From: a virus
Length of the DNA stretch: 43,562 bases
Virus record (IMG/VR): IMGVR_UViG_3300028840_004424
Coordinates: 1 to 43,562 of that record
Reading direction: 5' to 3' (one strand)
The notes under the pieces are model-generated. The model was not told the origin of the DNA. It ran no database searches and was given only the letters and a program-made list of their open reading frames with translations. The position numbers were made by a program, and so were the translations under genes. Shown here piece by piece: positions 14,734 to 22,407 of this stretch (position 1 is its first letter; each line of letters begins with the position of its first letter).

Positions 14734-14835
14734 TTAATTCCCCTTTTCGATCTCTTCCAATAATTTTCTTGCTTGCTCTATTGTCTTATAATCTGTATCC
14801 TGACACCTGTCAACTATTTTGCTATTAACACACAC
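14734..14835 (-). CDS. Possible 33-residue protein upstream of 14733
   Basis: A frame opening after a TAA at 14878 contains GTG at 14835 and ends with TAA directly abutting the next ATG. The translated tail (VDRCQDTDYKTIEQARKLLEEIEKGN, split here over positions 14812-14737) looks like a genuine helix-rich protein end. The part before the GTG (KRYRFGCLVC) also looks protein-like, so a non-canonical start may be used. Against it, promoter P3 lies inside the frame. No function suggested. Confidence 0.35.
   Translation of the reverse strand: MCVNSKIVDRCQDTDYKTIEQARKLLEEIEKGN
14785..14813 (-). promoter_or_regulatory. Promoter P3, TTGACA-17-TATAAG
   Basis: The minus strand has TTGACA at 14813-14808, a 17-base spacer and TATAAG at 14790-14785, close to the sigma70 consensus. 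The spacer keeps CAGG and ACAG at the same positions as the perfect repeats in P1 and P2, though it is degenerate. Transcription would start near 14778 and enter the gene at 14733. It may separate the small accessory genes from the primase-helicase. Confidence 0.65.
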
Positions 14836-14861
14836 CAAACAGCCAAAACGATATCGTTTCG

Positions 14862-16388
14862 TTAATAAAACGAGACATTACCGTCTTTATCGGTGTGTCT
14901 CTCGGTTTCGGGCTCAGCATATCCAGTTGATCCTTGTTTGTCTTTGTCTTTGTTTTTGGCATCGTGTTTTTCTTCCCCCTTGTCGATCATTGATGAGATA
15001 TTCGGATCTGTGAGCAACTCGGTGATGCTCGGCATTTGGTAATACCAGCCGTCTGGACGTCGTGTTAGTTTTTTTATCGGCACTTTTGCATTATCGTTAT
15101 ATATTTTGATTTGACCACCGAACACCCTTGCATTTGTTTTAAAACGTCCCTGACCTATCGAGTCTAAATATGTGTTGTAGCACTCAAGCAGTCTCGATGC
15201 TTTGATCTCCACCGGGTGGTCTAGCCCTAAAGAAATCTCACCGGTTTCAAATTGATCTTTGGGCGGATAAGACAAACTTTCATTGCTCACAAAATGCCAT
15301 ATCCATCCCCTTATGGTCGCTTTTTCGGTTGCAGCTATCTGCACTTTATGGCTTTCTGTCTGGTTTGGCCTATCGGCAAAATCAAAGTTTTTGTAGTCAT
15401 ACCTTTCCAAGTAAAGCCAAAAAGCTTCTTTACCTCCGTTGTTATAGATGTGCATAAGCTCTCCATAATAATTCCTATCATTTTTATGCTGATCAGATAG
15501 ATTGATGGTAGTAAAACGCCGATCGAAAAACTCGATGGGTAGTGCCAGGTCTTCGTTAGATGTAAACATGAATCTCAAGTAGTTGTTGCCAAAATGCATC
15601 TTTTGGTTTTTTGCTTCCGTGTCCAAGGTATCGTCTGTGATCAGGCTTTTTAATCGCTCGTTTGCGTCTTTTACTCGATGTCTAGTGATCTCGTTACCCC
15701 CGACAAAAGACGCTGTTCGTAGGTGATCATTAAAACGTCCGAATATTGCTGCAGGATTACCCCCTATCTCGAGCGCATGGACGCCAAATGGGCCGCCTAT
15801 TATGCGTAATGCAACTGTTTTACCAAAACCAGGGGGTGAGATCAGTATTGGGGCATGCCCTGGCTTCGAAAATGAACTTGCATTGTGATATAGCTCAGCA
15901 AAAAAATGCATCAACCACTCAAATGTTTTATCTACTCCCCCGGCTACTACGTTGTAAAAATAATCAATAATAGGCTGAGCCTCTTTTTGTGGGGTGCTCA
16001 TCAGTGTCACATCGTTAATATGGTCCTGACTTAGGTTCCATCCCTCCCATAGGTTACGGCCCTTGTTTGGCAGGTCTGGCTCGGTATCTGGGCGATATGC
16101 AACGTATTCATACTCATGTCTATTGGGATGTTCGATCCAATATTTGCCCAGGTTGATGTTTTTTGGTTTTGCTTTTTTGTTTTCAGGGGGGATGACCAAA
16201 TTTTGGTTTTTCATTTTGGTGAGCCAGTCTCTCACTGTGTATGGTACCCAGTTGGACGATCTAATCGAGCTTTCCCCAGGGCCCTGGGGAGCATGCCTAA
16301 AAACAAACAGTCTTCCCCCGATATACGCCAGGTAGTTTTTTTCGTTGATGTCTTCTATATGATTTTCTAAATCGTGGTATGAAGACAT
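14862..16388 (-). CDS. Primase-helicase (DUF5906 / SF3-like) replication protein
   Basis: The 508-residue protein has NLWEGWNLS near residue 115, a spacer with two helices (KTFEWLMHFFAELYHN), Walker A SPPGFGKT near 186-193, an acidic Walker B-like region (FVGGNEITR) and a sensor-type stretch (LRFMFTSNEDLALPIEFFDRRF), all in the order of DUF5906/NrS-1-type and other SF3-related phage helicases. The C-terminal 40 residues are charged and disordered. It should unwind the origin, and lies next to the candidate origin at 16562-17632. A separate archaeo-eukaryotic primase domain is not obvious. Confidence 0.8.
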   Translation of the reverse strand: MSSYHDLENHIEDINEKNYLAYIGGRLFVFRHAPQGPGESSIRSSNWVPYTVRDWLTKMKNQNLVIPPENKKAKPKNINLGKYWIEHPNRHEYEYVAYRPDTEPDLPNKGRNLWEGWNLSQDHINDVTLMSTPQKEAQPIIDYFYNVVAGGVDKTFEWLMHFFAELYHNASSFSKPGHAPILISPPGFGKTVALRIIGGPFGVHALEIGGNPAAIFGRFNDHLRTASFVGGNEITRHRVKDANERLKSLITDDTLDTEAKNQKMHFGNNYLRFMFTSNEDLALPIEFFDRRFTTINLSDQHKNDRNYYGELMHIYNNGGKEAFWLYLERYDYKNFDFADRPNQTESHKVQIAATEKATIRGWIWHFVSNESLSYPPKDQFETGEISLGLDHPVEIKASRLLECYNTYLDSIGQGRFKTNARVFGGQIKIYNDNAKVPIKKLTRRPDGWYYQMPSITELLTDPNISSMIDKGEEKHDAKNKDKDKQGSTGYAEPETERHTDKDGNVSFY

Positions 16389-16561
16389 TTTTTATTTTCC
16401 CTTTTTTTTGTCGATTCATCATCAAAAATCTCTTGATATCGAGAGATCCCCAGGTCAAGGATCCGTCTGACCAGCTCGGCCTTAGATAGCCCGGTCTCCT
16501 TACCGAGTCTTTCCAGGAAAGTGTATTGCTTGTTCGTAACATTGATGTTGATGTATTTCAT
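16367..16561 (-). CDS. Ribbon-helix-helix DNA-binding regulator
   Basis: KYININVTNKQYTFLERLGK, then GLSKAELVRRILDLGISRY, gives a beta strand followed by two helices, the RHH (CopG/MetJ/Arc) fold, in the first 40 of 64 residues. AGAGGTAGC precedes the ATG. Being the first leftward gene, beside a divergent region with palindromes, it is the best candidate for a repressor of its own operon or of the late operon. It overlaps the primase-helicase start by 22 bases. Family assignment is from pattern only. Confidence 0.7.
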   Translation of the reverse strand: MKYININVTNKQYTFLERLGKETGLSKAELVRRILDLGISRYQEIFDDESTKKRENKKCLHTTI

Positions 16562-17034
16562 GCTACCTCTTTAATGTTATCGGTCCAAAATTTTCGAATT
16601 AACTATCAATACCACATAGGATTTGTGTTGAAAAGATATTTTTTTGGAAAAATATCAGAAAAAAACATACATAGGTACATAAAATATTCATGCTGTAAAT
16701 ACCTGATTTTCTTATATATATGTATATATGTATATTGTGTATATTATATATATACGTGTATATAGAAAGAGAAAAGAGTATATAGCAAGTTAAACGGTTT
16801 TATACATATACATACATATATACATTTTTCCTGTTATTTTAAGGGGTTAGGAGATGTATATTTTAATGTATGTATGTATGTTGTTTTTTGTAAATACCTG
16901 TTTCTGTTGATTTTATTGATTGTAATGGAAAGGATCTTTCCATCTGGGTAACCTAGCACACCCTGGCTGTGTGTGCAAGGGGAAACTGACAAAACTGGTT
17001 TTTTGGTAAAAATTATTCCGAAAAATATTCCCCA

Positions 17035-17244
17035 GGGTAATAGGCGATGTTCAAAGGGTAATAGGCGATGTTCAAAGGGTAATAGGCGATGTTCAAAGGG
17101 TAATAGGCGATGTTCAAAGGGTAATAGGCGATGTTCAAAGGGTAATAGGCGATGTTCAAAGGGTAATAGGCGATGTTCAAAAGGTAATAGGCGATGTTCA
17201 AAAGGTAATAGGCGATGTTCAAAAGGTAATAGGCGATGTTCAAA
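17035..17244. repeat. Ten 21-bp tandem iterons
   Basis: The unit GGGTAATAGGCGATGTTCAAA occurs ten times head to tail without spacers. Units 1-7 are identical and units 8-10 start with AGG instead of GGG. Twenty-one bases equal two helical turns, so a bound protein would lie on one face of the DNA. No copy was seen elsewhere in the window. Confidence 0.95.
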
Positions 17245-17303
17245 GTTACAAACTGTAGGTTTTGTCAATCCTGATTTTCCCAAATAAGAAATTTTTTTCA
17301 CTA
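17245..17303. repeat. 59-bp direct repeat, copy 1
   Basis: The 59 bases starting GTTACAAACTGTAGG and ending TTTTTTTCACTA directly abut the last iteron. They are identical to 17358-17416; start-to-start distance is 113 bases. Copy 1 is followed by GAAATC, while copy 2 continues as TAATACAG. Confidence 0.95.
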
Positions 17304-17357
17304 GAAATCTGAATATCCTTATAATCCGCTGATATTATTGAACAATCTTGGGACCGT

Positions 17358-17416
17358 GTTACAAACTGTAGGTTTTGTCAATCCTGATTTTCCCAAATAA
17401 GAAATTTTTTTCACTA
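17358..17416. repeat. 59-bp direct repeat, copy 2
   Basis: This is an exact copy of 17245-17303. Its right end runs into CTATAATACAGTGTGCAA, which matches the 5' part of the SF2 helicase gene (27 bases with one mismatch counting the T run). The TATAAT at 17415-17420 resembles a -10 box on the plus strand, but no -35 is at a suitable distance. Confidence 0.95.
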
Positions 17417-17505
17417 TAATACAGTGTGCAATCTGATTTGAAGAAAAAACCAGGGGACCAGTCCTATATTTCGTAATACGATAAAAAGAAACGCAAAAAT
17501 AAATC

Positions 17506-17538
17506 CATCCCCTGGGGTTTGTAACGGTCCAGGGGATG
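17506..17538 (+). promoter_or_regulatory. GC-rich inverted repeat in the terminase leader
   Basis: CATCCCCTGG (17506-17515) pairs with CCAGGGGATG (17529-17538) across a 13-base loop. A further CCAGGGGA at 17450-17457 could pair with the same left arm, giving two mutually exclusive stems. No U tract follows. It may be a regulatory leader structure or a protein site. Confidence 0.5.
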
Positions 17539-17575
17539 AACACCCAGAATCGAGGGAAAACGATCATGAGTCATT

Positions 17576-17589
17576 AAATGTTAACATTT
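17576..17589. promoter_or_regulatory. Perfect 14-bp palindrome upstream of small terminase
   Basis: AAATGTTAACATTT is fully symmetric and lies 43 bases before the start of the plus-strand late operon. Perfect palindromes in this position are typical operators. The RHH protein (16367) and the small HTH protein (43159) are candidate ligands; this is inference. Confidence 0.45.
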
Positions 17590-17632
17590 TGTCAAGCTTG
17601 CATCAATAAAACAAAAAGGTTATACAATAAAT

Positions 17633-18202
17633 ATGGGCTATTACAGACAAAAGACAAAAAATAAGTTTGACGAAAAGTCAACAAAAGGTGTTGACGAAGA
17701 ATCAAAAAAAAATGTTGACGAAAAATCAACATCCAAAAGAGGAAGACCCACAAAATTTGATGATCTGTTTTTAACGCGTGCTTTAATGATGGCAAGGTTT
17801 GGTTTTACCGATAAAGAGATTGCTGAAAAACTTGGAGTTGGTTACAGAACTTTTCAGCGCTACAAAGCGGAAAAAGAAGATTTTTGGCGAGTCTTAAAGG
17901 AATGTACTAGCGATGTTGATTTAGTTTTAGAGTCATGCCTCTGTCAAAAAGCGCATGGATATATGATAGATGAAATTACTCATTGTGATAAAAATGGTAC
18001 AAAGATTGTACGAAAACATATTCAACCTGATACTACTGCATTAATTTTTTGGCTCAAAAACAGACAACCAGCAACCTGGCGAGACGTCAAATCTGTGCAC
18101 GTTAACGATGTAACCGAAAGGCCGATCAATATTGTCGTTGAAGAGATAACAAACGAAGGTGTTAAAAAGGGCACTATTGATGGTCAACAGATTAAAGCTT
18201 AA
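17633..18202 (+). CDS. Terminase small subunit
   Basis: The 189-residue protein has a Lys/Asp-rich N-terminus with repeated DEKST/DEESK segments, then a homeodomain-like HTH (FTDKEIAEKLGVGYRTFQRYK), and the phage TerS motif TTALIFWLKNRQPATWRDV near residues 138-158. TerS binds the packaging site and delivers DNA to the large subunit. Only a weak AAAAAGG precedes the ATG. It overlaps the large terminase start by 23 bases. Confidence 0.88.
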   Translation: MGYYRQKTKNKFDEKSTKGVDEESKKNVDEKSTSKRGRPTKFDDLFLTRALMMARFGFTDKEIAEKLGVGYRTFQRYKAEKEDFWRVLKECTSDVDLVLESCLCQKAHGYMIDEITHCDKNGTKIVRKHIQPDTTALIFWLKNRQPATWRDVKSVHVNDVTERPINIVVEEITNEGVKKGTIDGQQIKA

Positions 18203-19598
18203 TAAAAAACAATTTTTAGCATTTAAATATTTAAATGATAAAACCACTAATTCTGTTTTATACGGAGGCGGAGCCGGTGGAGGGAAAAGCTGGTTAGGAT
18301 GTGCATGGATTATACTTAGTTCATTGTGGTATCCTGGCACAGTCTCTTTAATTGGAAGATCAAAACTAAAAACGCTTAAATCAACAACGCTGGTTACATT
18401 TTACAAAGTAGCAAAGTCTTTAGGGCTACAGGCTAACGTTGATTTTATTTACAATGATTCCAATCACAAAACATATCCTATGTCAGTTTTGTTTTTTAAC
18501 GATTCGGTTGTTTGGTTAAAAGATCTTTTTCTTTACGCGCAAGACCCTGAGTTTGATGATCTTGGCTCATTGGAGCTAACACGTGTATTTATCGATGAAG
18601 CAAACCAAGTCACAGTCAAGGCACGTAACATTGTTTTTTCACGCATTAGGGAGAAGCTAACAGAAAACAATCTAACACAAAAAATGTTACTCACCTGCAA
18701 CCCTGCAAAAAATTGGACTTACGCGGATTATTACAAACCCCATAAAGAAGGTTTGCTCGCTGAAAATAAAAAGTTTGTTTCTGCGCTTGTAGGGGACAAT
18801 CCGTTTATTGATCCGAATTACGAAAAAGGTCTCAAGCAGTTATCATTAAATGAACAACAAAGATTATTGTTTGGCAATTGGGATTACGACGATGATCCCT
18901 CCCGGCTGATTGACTTTGATAAAATTGCTGACATCTTTACTAACACACACATAAAAGACGGAGAAAGATTTATCAGTGCTGACATTGCGCTTCATGGCTC
19001 AGATCAATTTGTTGTTGTTGTTTGGTCTGGCATGAAGATACTGAAAATAATCACATTAAAAAAATGCGAAGCAAAAGAGGTTGAAGATCTTCTCAAAAAA
19101 ACATCAGAGGAATATTCGGTACCAAGATCTAACATCGTTTATGATGCCGATGGCCTTGGTGCATATCTGAGATCTTATCTGGCTGGTGCTGAGCCGTTTG
19201 TAAACGGGTCAAGACCACTTGAGGTTGATAAACAAATCCCTAATTTTCAAAACCTAAAAACACAGTGTTATTTTCGTCTTGCTGAAATAATTAAAAATGC
19301 GGGGCTATATATCTCGTCTTGTACCCCAGAGCAAAGAGATTGCATCATTGAAGAGTTGTCTTTTGTAAAACAGCGCAACATTGACAGAGATGGCAAGCTT
19401 CAAATTTTGCCAAAGGAGTTTGTCAAAGAGCAGATTGGTAGATCTCCCGACTACTCGGATGCTCTAATGATGCGTATGTTTTTTGAGATAAAACGATCTA
19501 AATATCTCGATCCCATTGGCGAAACAACCAGAGATCGTCTCGTTAATGCTCCTGGATATTTTGGCAAAAACGAATATGGGATAGCAGATCGCTATTGA
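18180..19598 (+). CDS. Terminase large subunit (ATPase-nuclease)
   Basis: Walker A YGGGAGGGKSW (about residues 29-39), Walker B RVFIDEANQ, a coupling motif LLTCNPAKN and the RNase H-like nuclease start ISADIALHGSDQF give a complete two-domain TerL of 472 residues. Further nuclease acids are likely in IVYDADGLGAYL and near PDYSDALMMR. ATG 18180 with AAAAAGGGC upstream is preferred to GTG at 18159. The protein powers DNA packaging into the prohead through the portal, which in this phage is encoded far away at 2683-4005. Confidence 0.93.
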   Translation: MVNRLKLNKKQFLAFKYLNDKTTNSVLYGGGAGGGKSWLGCAWIILSSLWYPGTVSLIGRSKLKTLKSTTLVTFYKVAKSLGLQANVDFIYNDSNHKTYPMSVLFFNDSVVWLKDLFLYAQDPEFDDLGSLELTRVFIDEANQVTVKARNIVFSRIREKLTENNLTQKMLLTCNPAKNWTYADYYKPHKEGLLAENKKFVSALVGDNPFIDPNYEKGLKQLSLNEQQRLLFGNWDYDDDPSRLIDFDKIADIFTNTHIKDGERFISADIALHGSDQFVVVVWSGMKILKIITLKKCEAKEVEDLLKKTSEEYSVPRSNIVYDADGLGAYLRSYLAGAEPFVNGSRPLEVDKQIPNFQNLKTQCYFRLAEIIKNAGLYISSCTPEQRDCIIEELSFVKQRNIDRDGKLQILPKEFVKEQIGRSPDYSDALMMRMFFEIKRSKYLDPIGETTRDRLVNAPGYFGKNEYGIADRY

Positions 19599-19637
19599 TT
19601 TTAATGTTGACAAATTGTTAATAAATAGTTTGCTTAA

Positions 19638-19666
19638 TTGTTAAATAGTAGTAGGATCGATATAGT
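19638..19666 (+). promoter_or_regulatory. Candidate late promoter, TTGTTA-17-TATAGT
   Basis: In the 87-base gap between terminase and protease genes, TTGTTA (19638-19643), 17 bases and TATAGT (19661-19666) match sigma70 at four and five of six positions. The gap also has a direct repeat, ATTGTTAATAAATAGT and ATTGTTAAATAGT. The predicted start would fall at or next to the AAAGGA ribosome site of the next gene, which is a weakness. Confidence 0.35.
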
Positions 19667-19685
19667 ACCATGAAAGGATTTTACC

Positions 19686-20699
19686 ATGCGTAGAATTTTC
19701 GAATTATTGGCACCAAGGCGATTAGATGACACCAGAGTTATCACACTAAAGGACATCGAGCAAGTTGTCGAATCGTCAAGCGCGAAATCAAAATACCCTG
19801 TTTCGATCGGCCATATGGCGGCTATGGGGTTTCCTACCGATACCGAGCCTGCAGCAGGAAACGTGACAAATCTTAGGGTTTCAGACGACGGGATTTTACT
19901 CGGTGATGTGGAGCTAACAGAATCAACTGAGCAGGATTACAAGGCAGGCAAATACATTTCTTGGTCTGCGGGTATTCATCGATATTCGGAGGAAGACGAA
20001 AACGGAAACGTAAAGTACACCCCCTGGACATTTGGACATCTTGCTTTATTGGGAGCAAAAGAAGCGGCATTTAAAGACTTACTAGAATTAGACTCAGAAG
20101 ATTTTGCGGTAAGTGGATATGCTTCCGTCAATACAAAATGGACTAACGGGGCATTTTTATTTATTGATGACAAAAACAAAAACAAAGAGATGGTTTGTTT
20201 TTCAGTATCGGAAAACAACGCTGTTAGAGATTCTCTTCAAGATAAAAAACAGGAAAGCAAAAAAGAAAAAGAGGTTTTGGTTTACGAAAAAAGTAAGCCA
20301 AAAGAAACAAACAAACAAAAGGAAAAACAGATGGAAGAACTTGAACTTTTACAGAAAGAAAACCAAGAACTTATCAATAAGGTCAAGTTAATGGAGGAAG
20401 AAAAGCGCAACCAAAAGATCAAAAGCTTTGCCTCCATTGTCAATGGGTCTATTGATAAGATGAAAAAAATTGGTGTTGCATCTGATCTGGTTGCTAAGTT
20501 CAGCAATCAGATTAATACATCTCTGGAATCGTTTGTTGATAGCGATATTGACTTATCGATTTTTAGCATCATGGATGAAATTCTCAACGATGCAAAGCCA
20601 AAAATTAAACCAGGCCAAATCCATGTGGTCGATTCAGGTGATGATGTTGTCAGTGATAACATCAGTGCTGCATCTGCAGTCAATGCGATCATGAAATAA
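19686..20699 (+). CDS. Prohead protease-scaffold fusion (Mu gpI-like)
   Basis: The N-terminal 140 residues match the Mu-type maturation protease: YPVSIGHMAAMGFP with H43, then a glycine turn and VELTE, then GKYISWSAGIHRY with catalytic Ser near 92-94. Residues 190-265 are a Lys/Glu/Gln-rich coiled coil, and the C-terminus is the scaffold. AAAGGATTTTACC precedes the ATG. Inside the gene, AAAAGGAAAAACAG precedes an in-frame ATG at 20331, so a scaffold-only product of 122 residues is likely, as in phage Mu (gpI/gpZ). Confidence 0.85.
   Translation: MRRIFELLAPRRLDDTRVITLKDIEQVVESSSAKSKYPVSIGHMAAMGFPTDTEPAAGNVTNLRVSDDGILLGDVELTESTEQDYKAGKYISWSAGIHRYSEEDENGNVKYTPWTFGHLALLGAKEAAFKDLLELDSEDFAVSGYASVNTKWTNGAFLFIDDKNKNKEMVCFSVSENNAVRDSLQDKKQESKKEKEVLVYEKSKPKETNKQKEKQMEELELLQKENQELINKVKLMEEEKRNQKIKSFASIVNGSIDKMKKIGVASDLVAKFSNQINTSLESFVDSDIDLSIFSIMDEILNDAKPKIKPGQIHVVDSGDDVVSDNISAASAVNAIMK
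20331..20699 (+). CDS. Nested scaffold protein from internal start
   Basis: An ATG at 20331 is in frame with the protease gene and has AAAAGGA seven bases upstream. It begins MEELELLQKENQELINKVKL, the start of the coiled coil, and would give a 122-residue scaffold without the protease domain. Phage Mu and lambda (Nu3) make scaffolds this way. It is predicted from the sequence only. Confidence 0.55.
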   Translation: MEELELLQKENQELINKVKLMEEEKRNQKIKSFASIVNGSIDKMKKIGVASDLVAKFSNQINTSLESFVDSDIDLSIFSIMDEILNDAKPKIKPGQIHVVDSGDDVVSDNISAASAVNAIMK

Positions 20700-20711
20700 G
20701 GAGCAAGCAAG

Positions 20712-21101
20712 ATGACAGATTTTGTTACTAAAAGGGCCCTGGGTAGCGAGACAACGAACTATGCCTTGTTTGTTGCCGATACTTACCTAGAAGAAGATTC
20801 AATTCTGAATAACAATGCAGGGACCTATTCGCCTGCAGTTGGTGACGTTTTGTGTTATGACACTGGCGACAGTGACAAGCACAAGCGCTATGACGCTGCA
20901 ATAGGAACCGTTGTTATTCTTGGCATTGTGTCGGCTATCACTGTTGATCAAACGACACCCACAGCGGTTGAAGCGATTAAGTTTGCTACTAATGCAACGG
21001 TTCGTTATGCATCTCTGGGGACGGATAACGTTGACACGGCACCAGAAAAACTTGCCCTGCAAAATGCTTTAAGGGCTAAAAACATCAATACGGAGGACTA
21101 G
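20712..21101 (+). CDS. Head decoration protein (lambda gpD-like)
   Basis: The 129-residue protein has a long N-terminal arm, then SPAVGDVLCYD, IGTVVILGIVSAITV and ATNATVRYASL, matching small phage head-decoration proteins that sit between the scaffold and capsid genes and form trimers on the capsid. AAGGAGCAAGCAAG precedes the ATG. Position directly before the major capsid gene supports the call. Sequence similarity to lambda D is loose. Confidence 0.75.
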   Translation: MTDFVTKRALGSETTNYALFVADTYLEEDSILNNNAGTYSPAVGDVLCYDTGDSDKHKRYDAAIGTVVILGIVSAITVDQTTPTAVEAIKFATNATVRYASLGTDNVDTAPEKLALQNALRAKNINTED

Positions 21102-21102
21102 A

Positions 21103-22116
21103 ATGTATACAAATACCATAGACTCTGCCCTGAGCATCAGACCTGAGCTGGTTGTTCAGGTGTTGCAGACAATCCCGCCATTGGAAATGGAGATCACTGA
21201 TAACGTTTTTAAAAACAAAAAAACAATTTACAGTGATACGTGCACAAAAGCCCAGGTTGATCAAATCATCCAAGCCGTGCCCTATGTAATGCCAGGTTCA
21301 GATCCACCGGCGATCACTGGTTATACAAAAACATACGAAGCCCTAACTGTTCCCCCGATGGAAGCTAGTCAAAGAGTTACGTCAAATGAGATCAAACGCG
21401 TATCTCAACTCAATGGACAAGATTACAATGCTTGGCTAGCTGAAAAGATGACACATGTAAAACGCACTCTTCAATACAATCTTGAATGGTACGCAAGGCA
21501 TTTTTTAGTAAATGGATCTCAAAACTACAAAATGCTTGTCAATAACAACTGGCACAACTCTGTGTATTCCCTTGGTTCATTCGCAACGGTTACAGCCCCG
21601 AACACCAAGTTTGATGATACAGGGGCAACGTTAACCGGTGTGATGAATCATCTCGATACAATGTACAAGAAAAACAATGATCTTGGCTGGTTCATGGACA
21701 AAAATTCGATCATCACATATTGTAGGACAGAGGTTTTTTCTGCAATCTTGAACCTGATGAATTCGTATCATACCACCAATGTGATCGGTGTTGAGCGGGT
21801 TGACATTGATACAATCAGGCTTTCTGGTTATCTCCTTAAGCGCTTTGATGGAACAAGGAAAGATCCTGAGACTCAAGCCAATGGAGCGAGCATCACCGCA
21901 AAACGTATGTTGATGATCGATGTTGGAGCCGGTGCACCTCACACGATGGTTAACCTTGAGCTTGACAACCTGAACGCTGTTGGTGGTCAACGTCATGTAT
22001 TGGTTGATGTGTACCAAGATCCACGTGGTAACTGGGTTGATATAACTGTTAGTTGGAGACCGCTTGGTTTATTGATCCCCCCTGCAGTTGTTGACTCTGG
22101 CGATTGCTTACTATAG
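21103..22116 (+). CDS. Major capsid protein (lambda E family)
   Basis: The 337-residue product has features of the E-type HK97-fold capsid: NVFKNKKTIYSDTCTKA (N-arm and E-loop), PPMEASQRVTSNEIKRV, then a spine helix ending in LEWYARHFLVNG, and a C-terminal A-domain with DIDTIRLSGYLLKRF and AKRMLMIDVGAG. GGAGGACTAGA precedes the ATG. Hundreds of copies would make the head shell. Confidence 0.9.
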   Translation: MYTNTIDSALSIRPELVVQVLQTIPPLEMEITDNVFKNKKTIYSDTCTKAQVDQIIQAVPYVMPGSDPPAITGYTKTYEALTVPPMEASQRVTSNEIKRVSQLNGQDYNAWLAEKMTHVKRTLQYNLEWYARHFLVNGSQNYKMLVNNNWHNSVYSLGSFATVTAPNTKFDDTGATLTGVMNHLDTMYKKNNDLGWFMDKNSIITYCRTEVFSAILNLMNSYHTTNVIGVERVDIDTIRLSGYLLKRFDGTRKDPETQANGASITAKRMLMIDVGAGAPHTMVNLELDNLNAVGGQRHVLVDVYQDPRGNWVDITVSWRPLGLLIPPAVVDSGDCLL

Positions 22117-22125
22117 GCGGTCATC

Positions 22126-22407
22126 ATGCCACATTACAAAGTGCTTTTGGCAGCTAAGGGAACCAAAGAGGTTATTCGTTTTGATCATATTATGGTTGAG
22201 AGACCAGACATGATTGGAAAATACATAGGCAATGATCTTTATGACATCGTTGATGTTATCGATATTGATGGCGGTAAAAGTGTATTGACAAAGGGCAAGG
22301 ATAAAAAATTTAAAAAAGACGAAGTGGCCAAACAAGAGAAAACAGAGAAAGATAACGACGATACACAACCGACAAAAAAGATCAAAAAAAGGTCAAAGGG
22401 TAAGTAA
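22126..22407 (+). CDS. Small structural-region protein with basic tail
   Basis: The 93-residue protein has an N-terminal beta-rich half (HYKVLLAAKG, IRFDHIMVERPDMIGKYI, YDIVDVIDIDG) and a C-terminal half of mainly Lys/Glu/Asp. It overlaps the next gene by one base (TAATG). Located between capsid and head-tail connector genes, it is probably a minor head or assembly protein. No family was recognised. Confidence 0.65.
   Translation: MPHYKVLLAAKGTKEVIRFDHIMVERPDMIGKYIGNDLYDIVDVIDIDGGKSVLTKGKDKKFKKDEVAKQEKTEKDNDDTQPTKKIKKRSKGK

Larger units (their letters stand above)
16562..17632. other. Non-coding divergent region, candidate replication origin
   Basis: No credible gene lies here; the ORFs seen are products of the tandem array or of AT-rich sequence. 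From left to right it holds an AT-rich zone (about 16600-16880, with long TATATA/TGTATG runs and TGTAAATACCTG twice at 16694 and 16889), ten 21-bp repeats, a 59-bp element in two copies, a GC-rich inverted repeat and a perfect palindrome. An AT-rich unwinding zone beside iterons, next to the primase-helicase gene, is the classical origin layout. Promoters for both flanking units should also lie here. Confidence 0.7.

Noticed and set aside
17035-17244. CRISPR-like array
   Set aside because: The 21-bp units are head to tail without spacers and there are no cas genes; it fits iterons.
16834-17301. Long ORFs of NRRCSKG or EHRLLPF repeats
   Set aside because: A 21-base repeat is a multiple of three, so several frames stay open. 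No ribosome site or non-repeat domain supports them.
17415-17420. TATAAT as a late promoter -10
   Set aside because: No -35 or extended -10 is at a usable distance, and the same bases occur inside the helicase gene.
17546-17560. 15-base match AGAATCGAGGGAAAA with 26313-26327
   Set aside because: A match of this length is expected about once by chance in 43 kb and includes a ribosome-site-like run.
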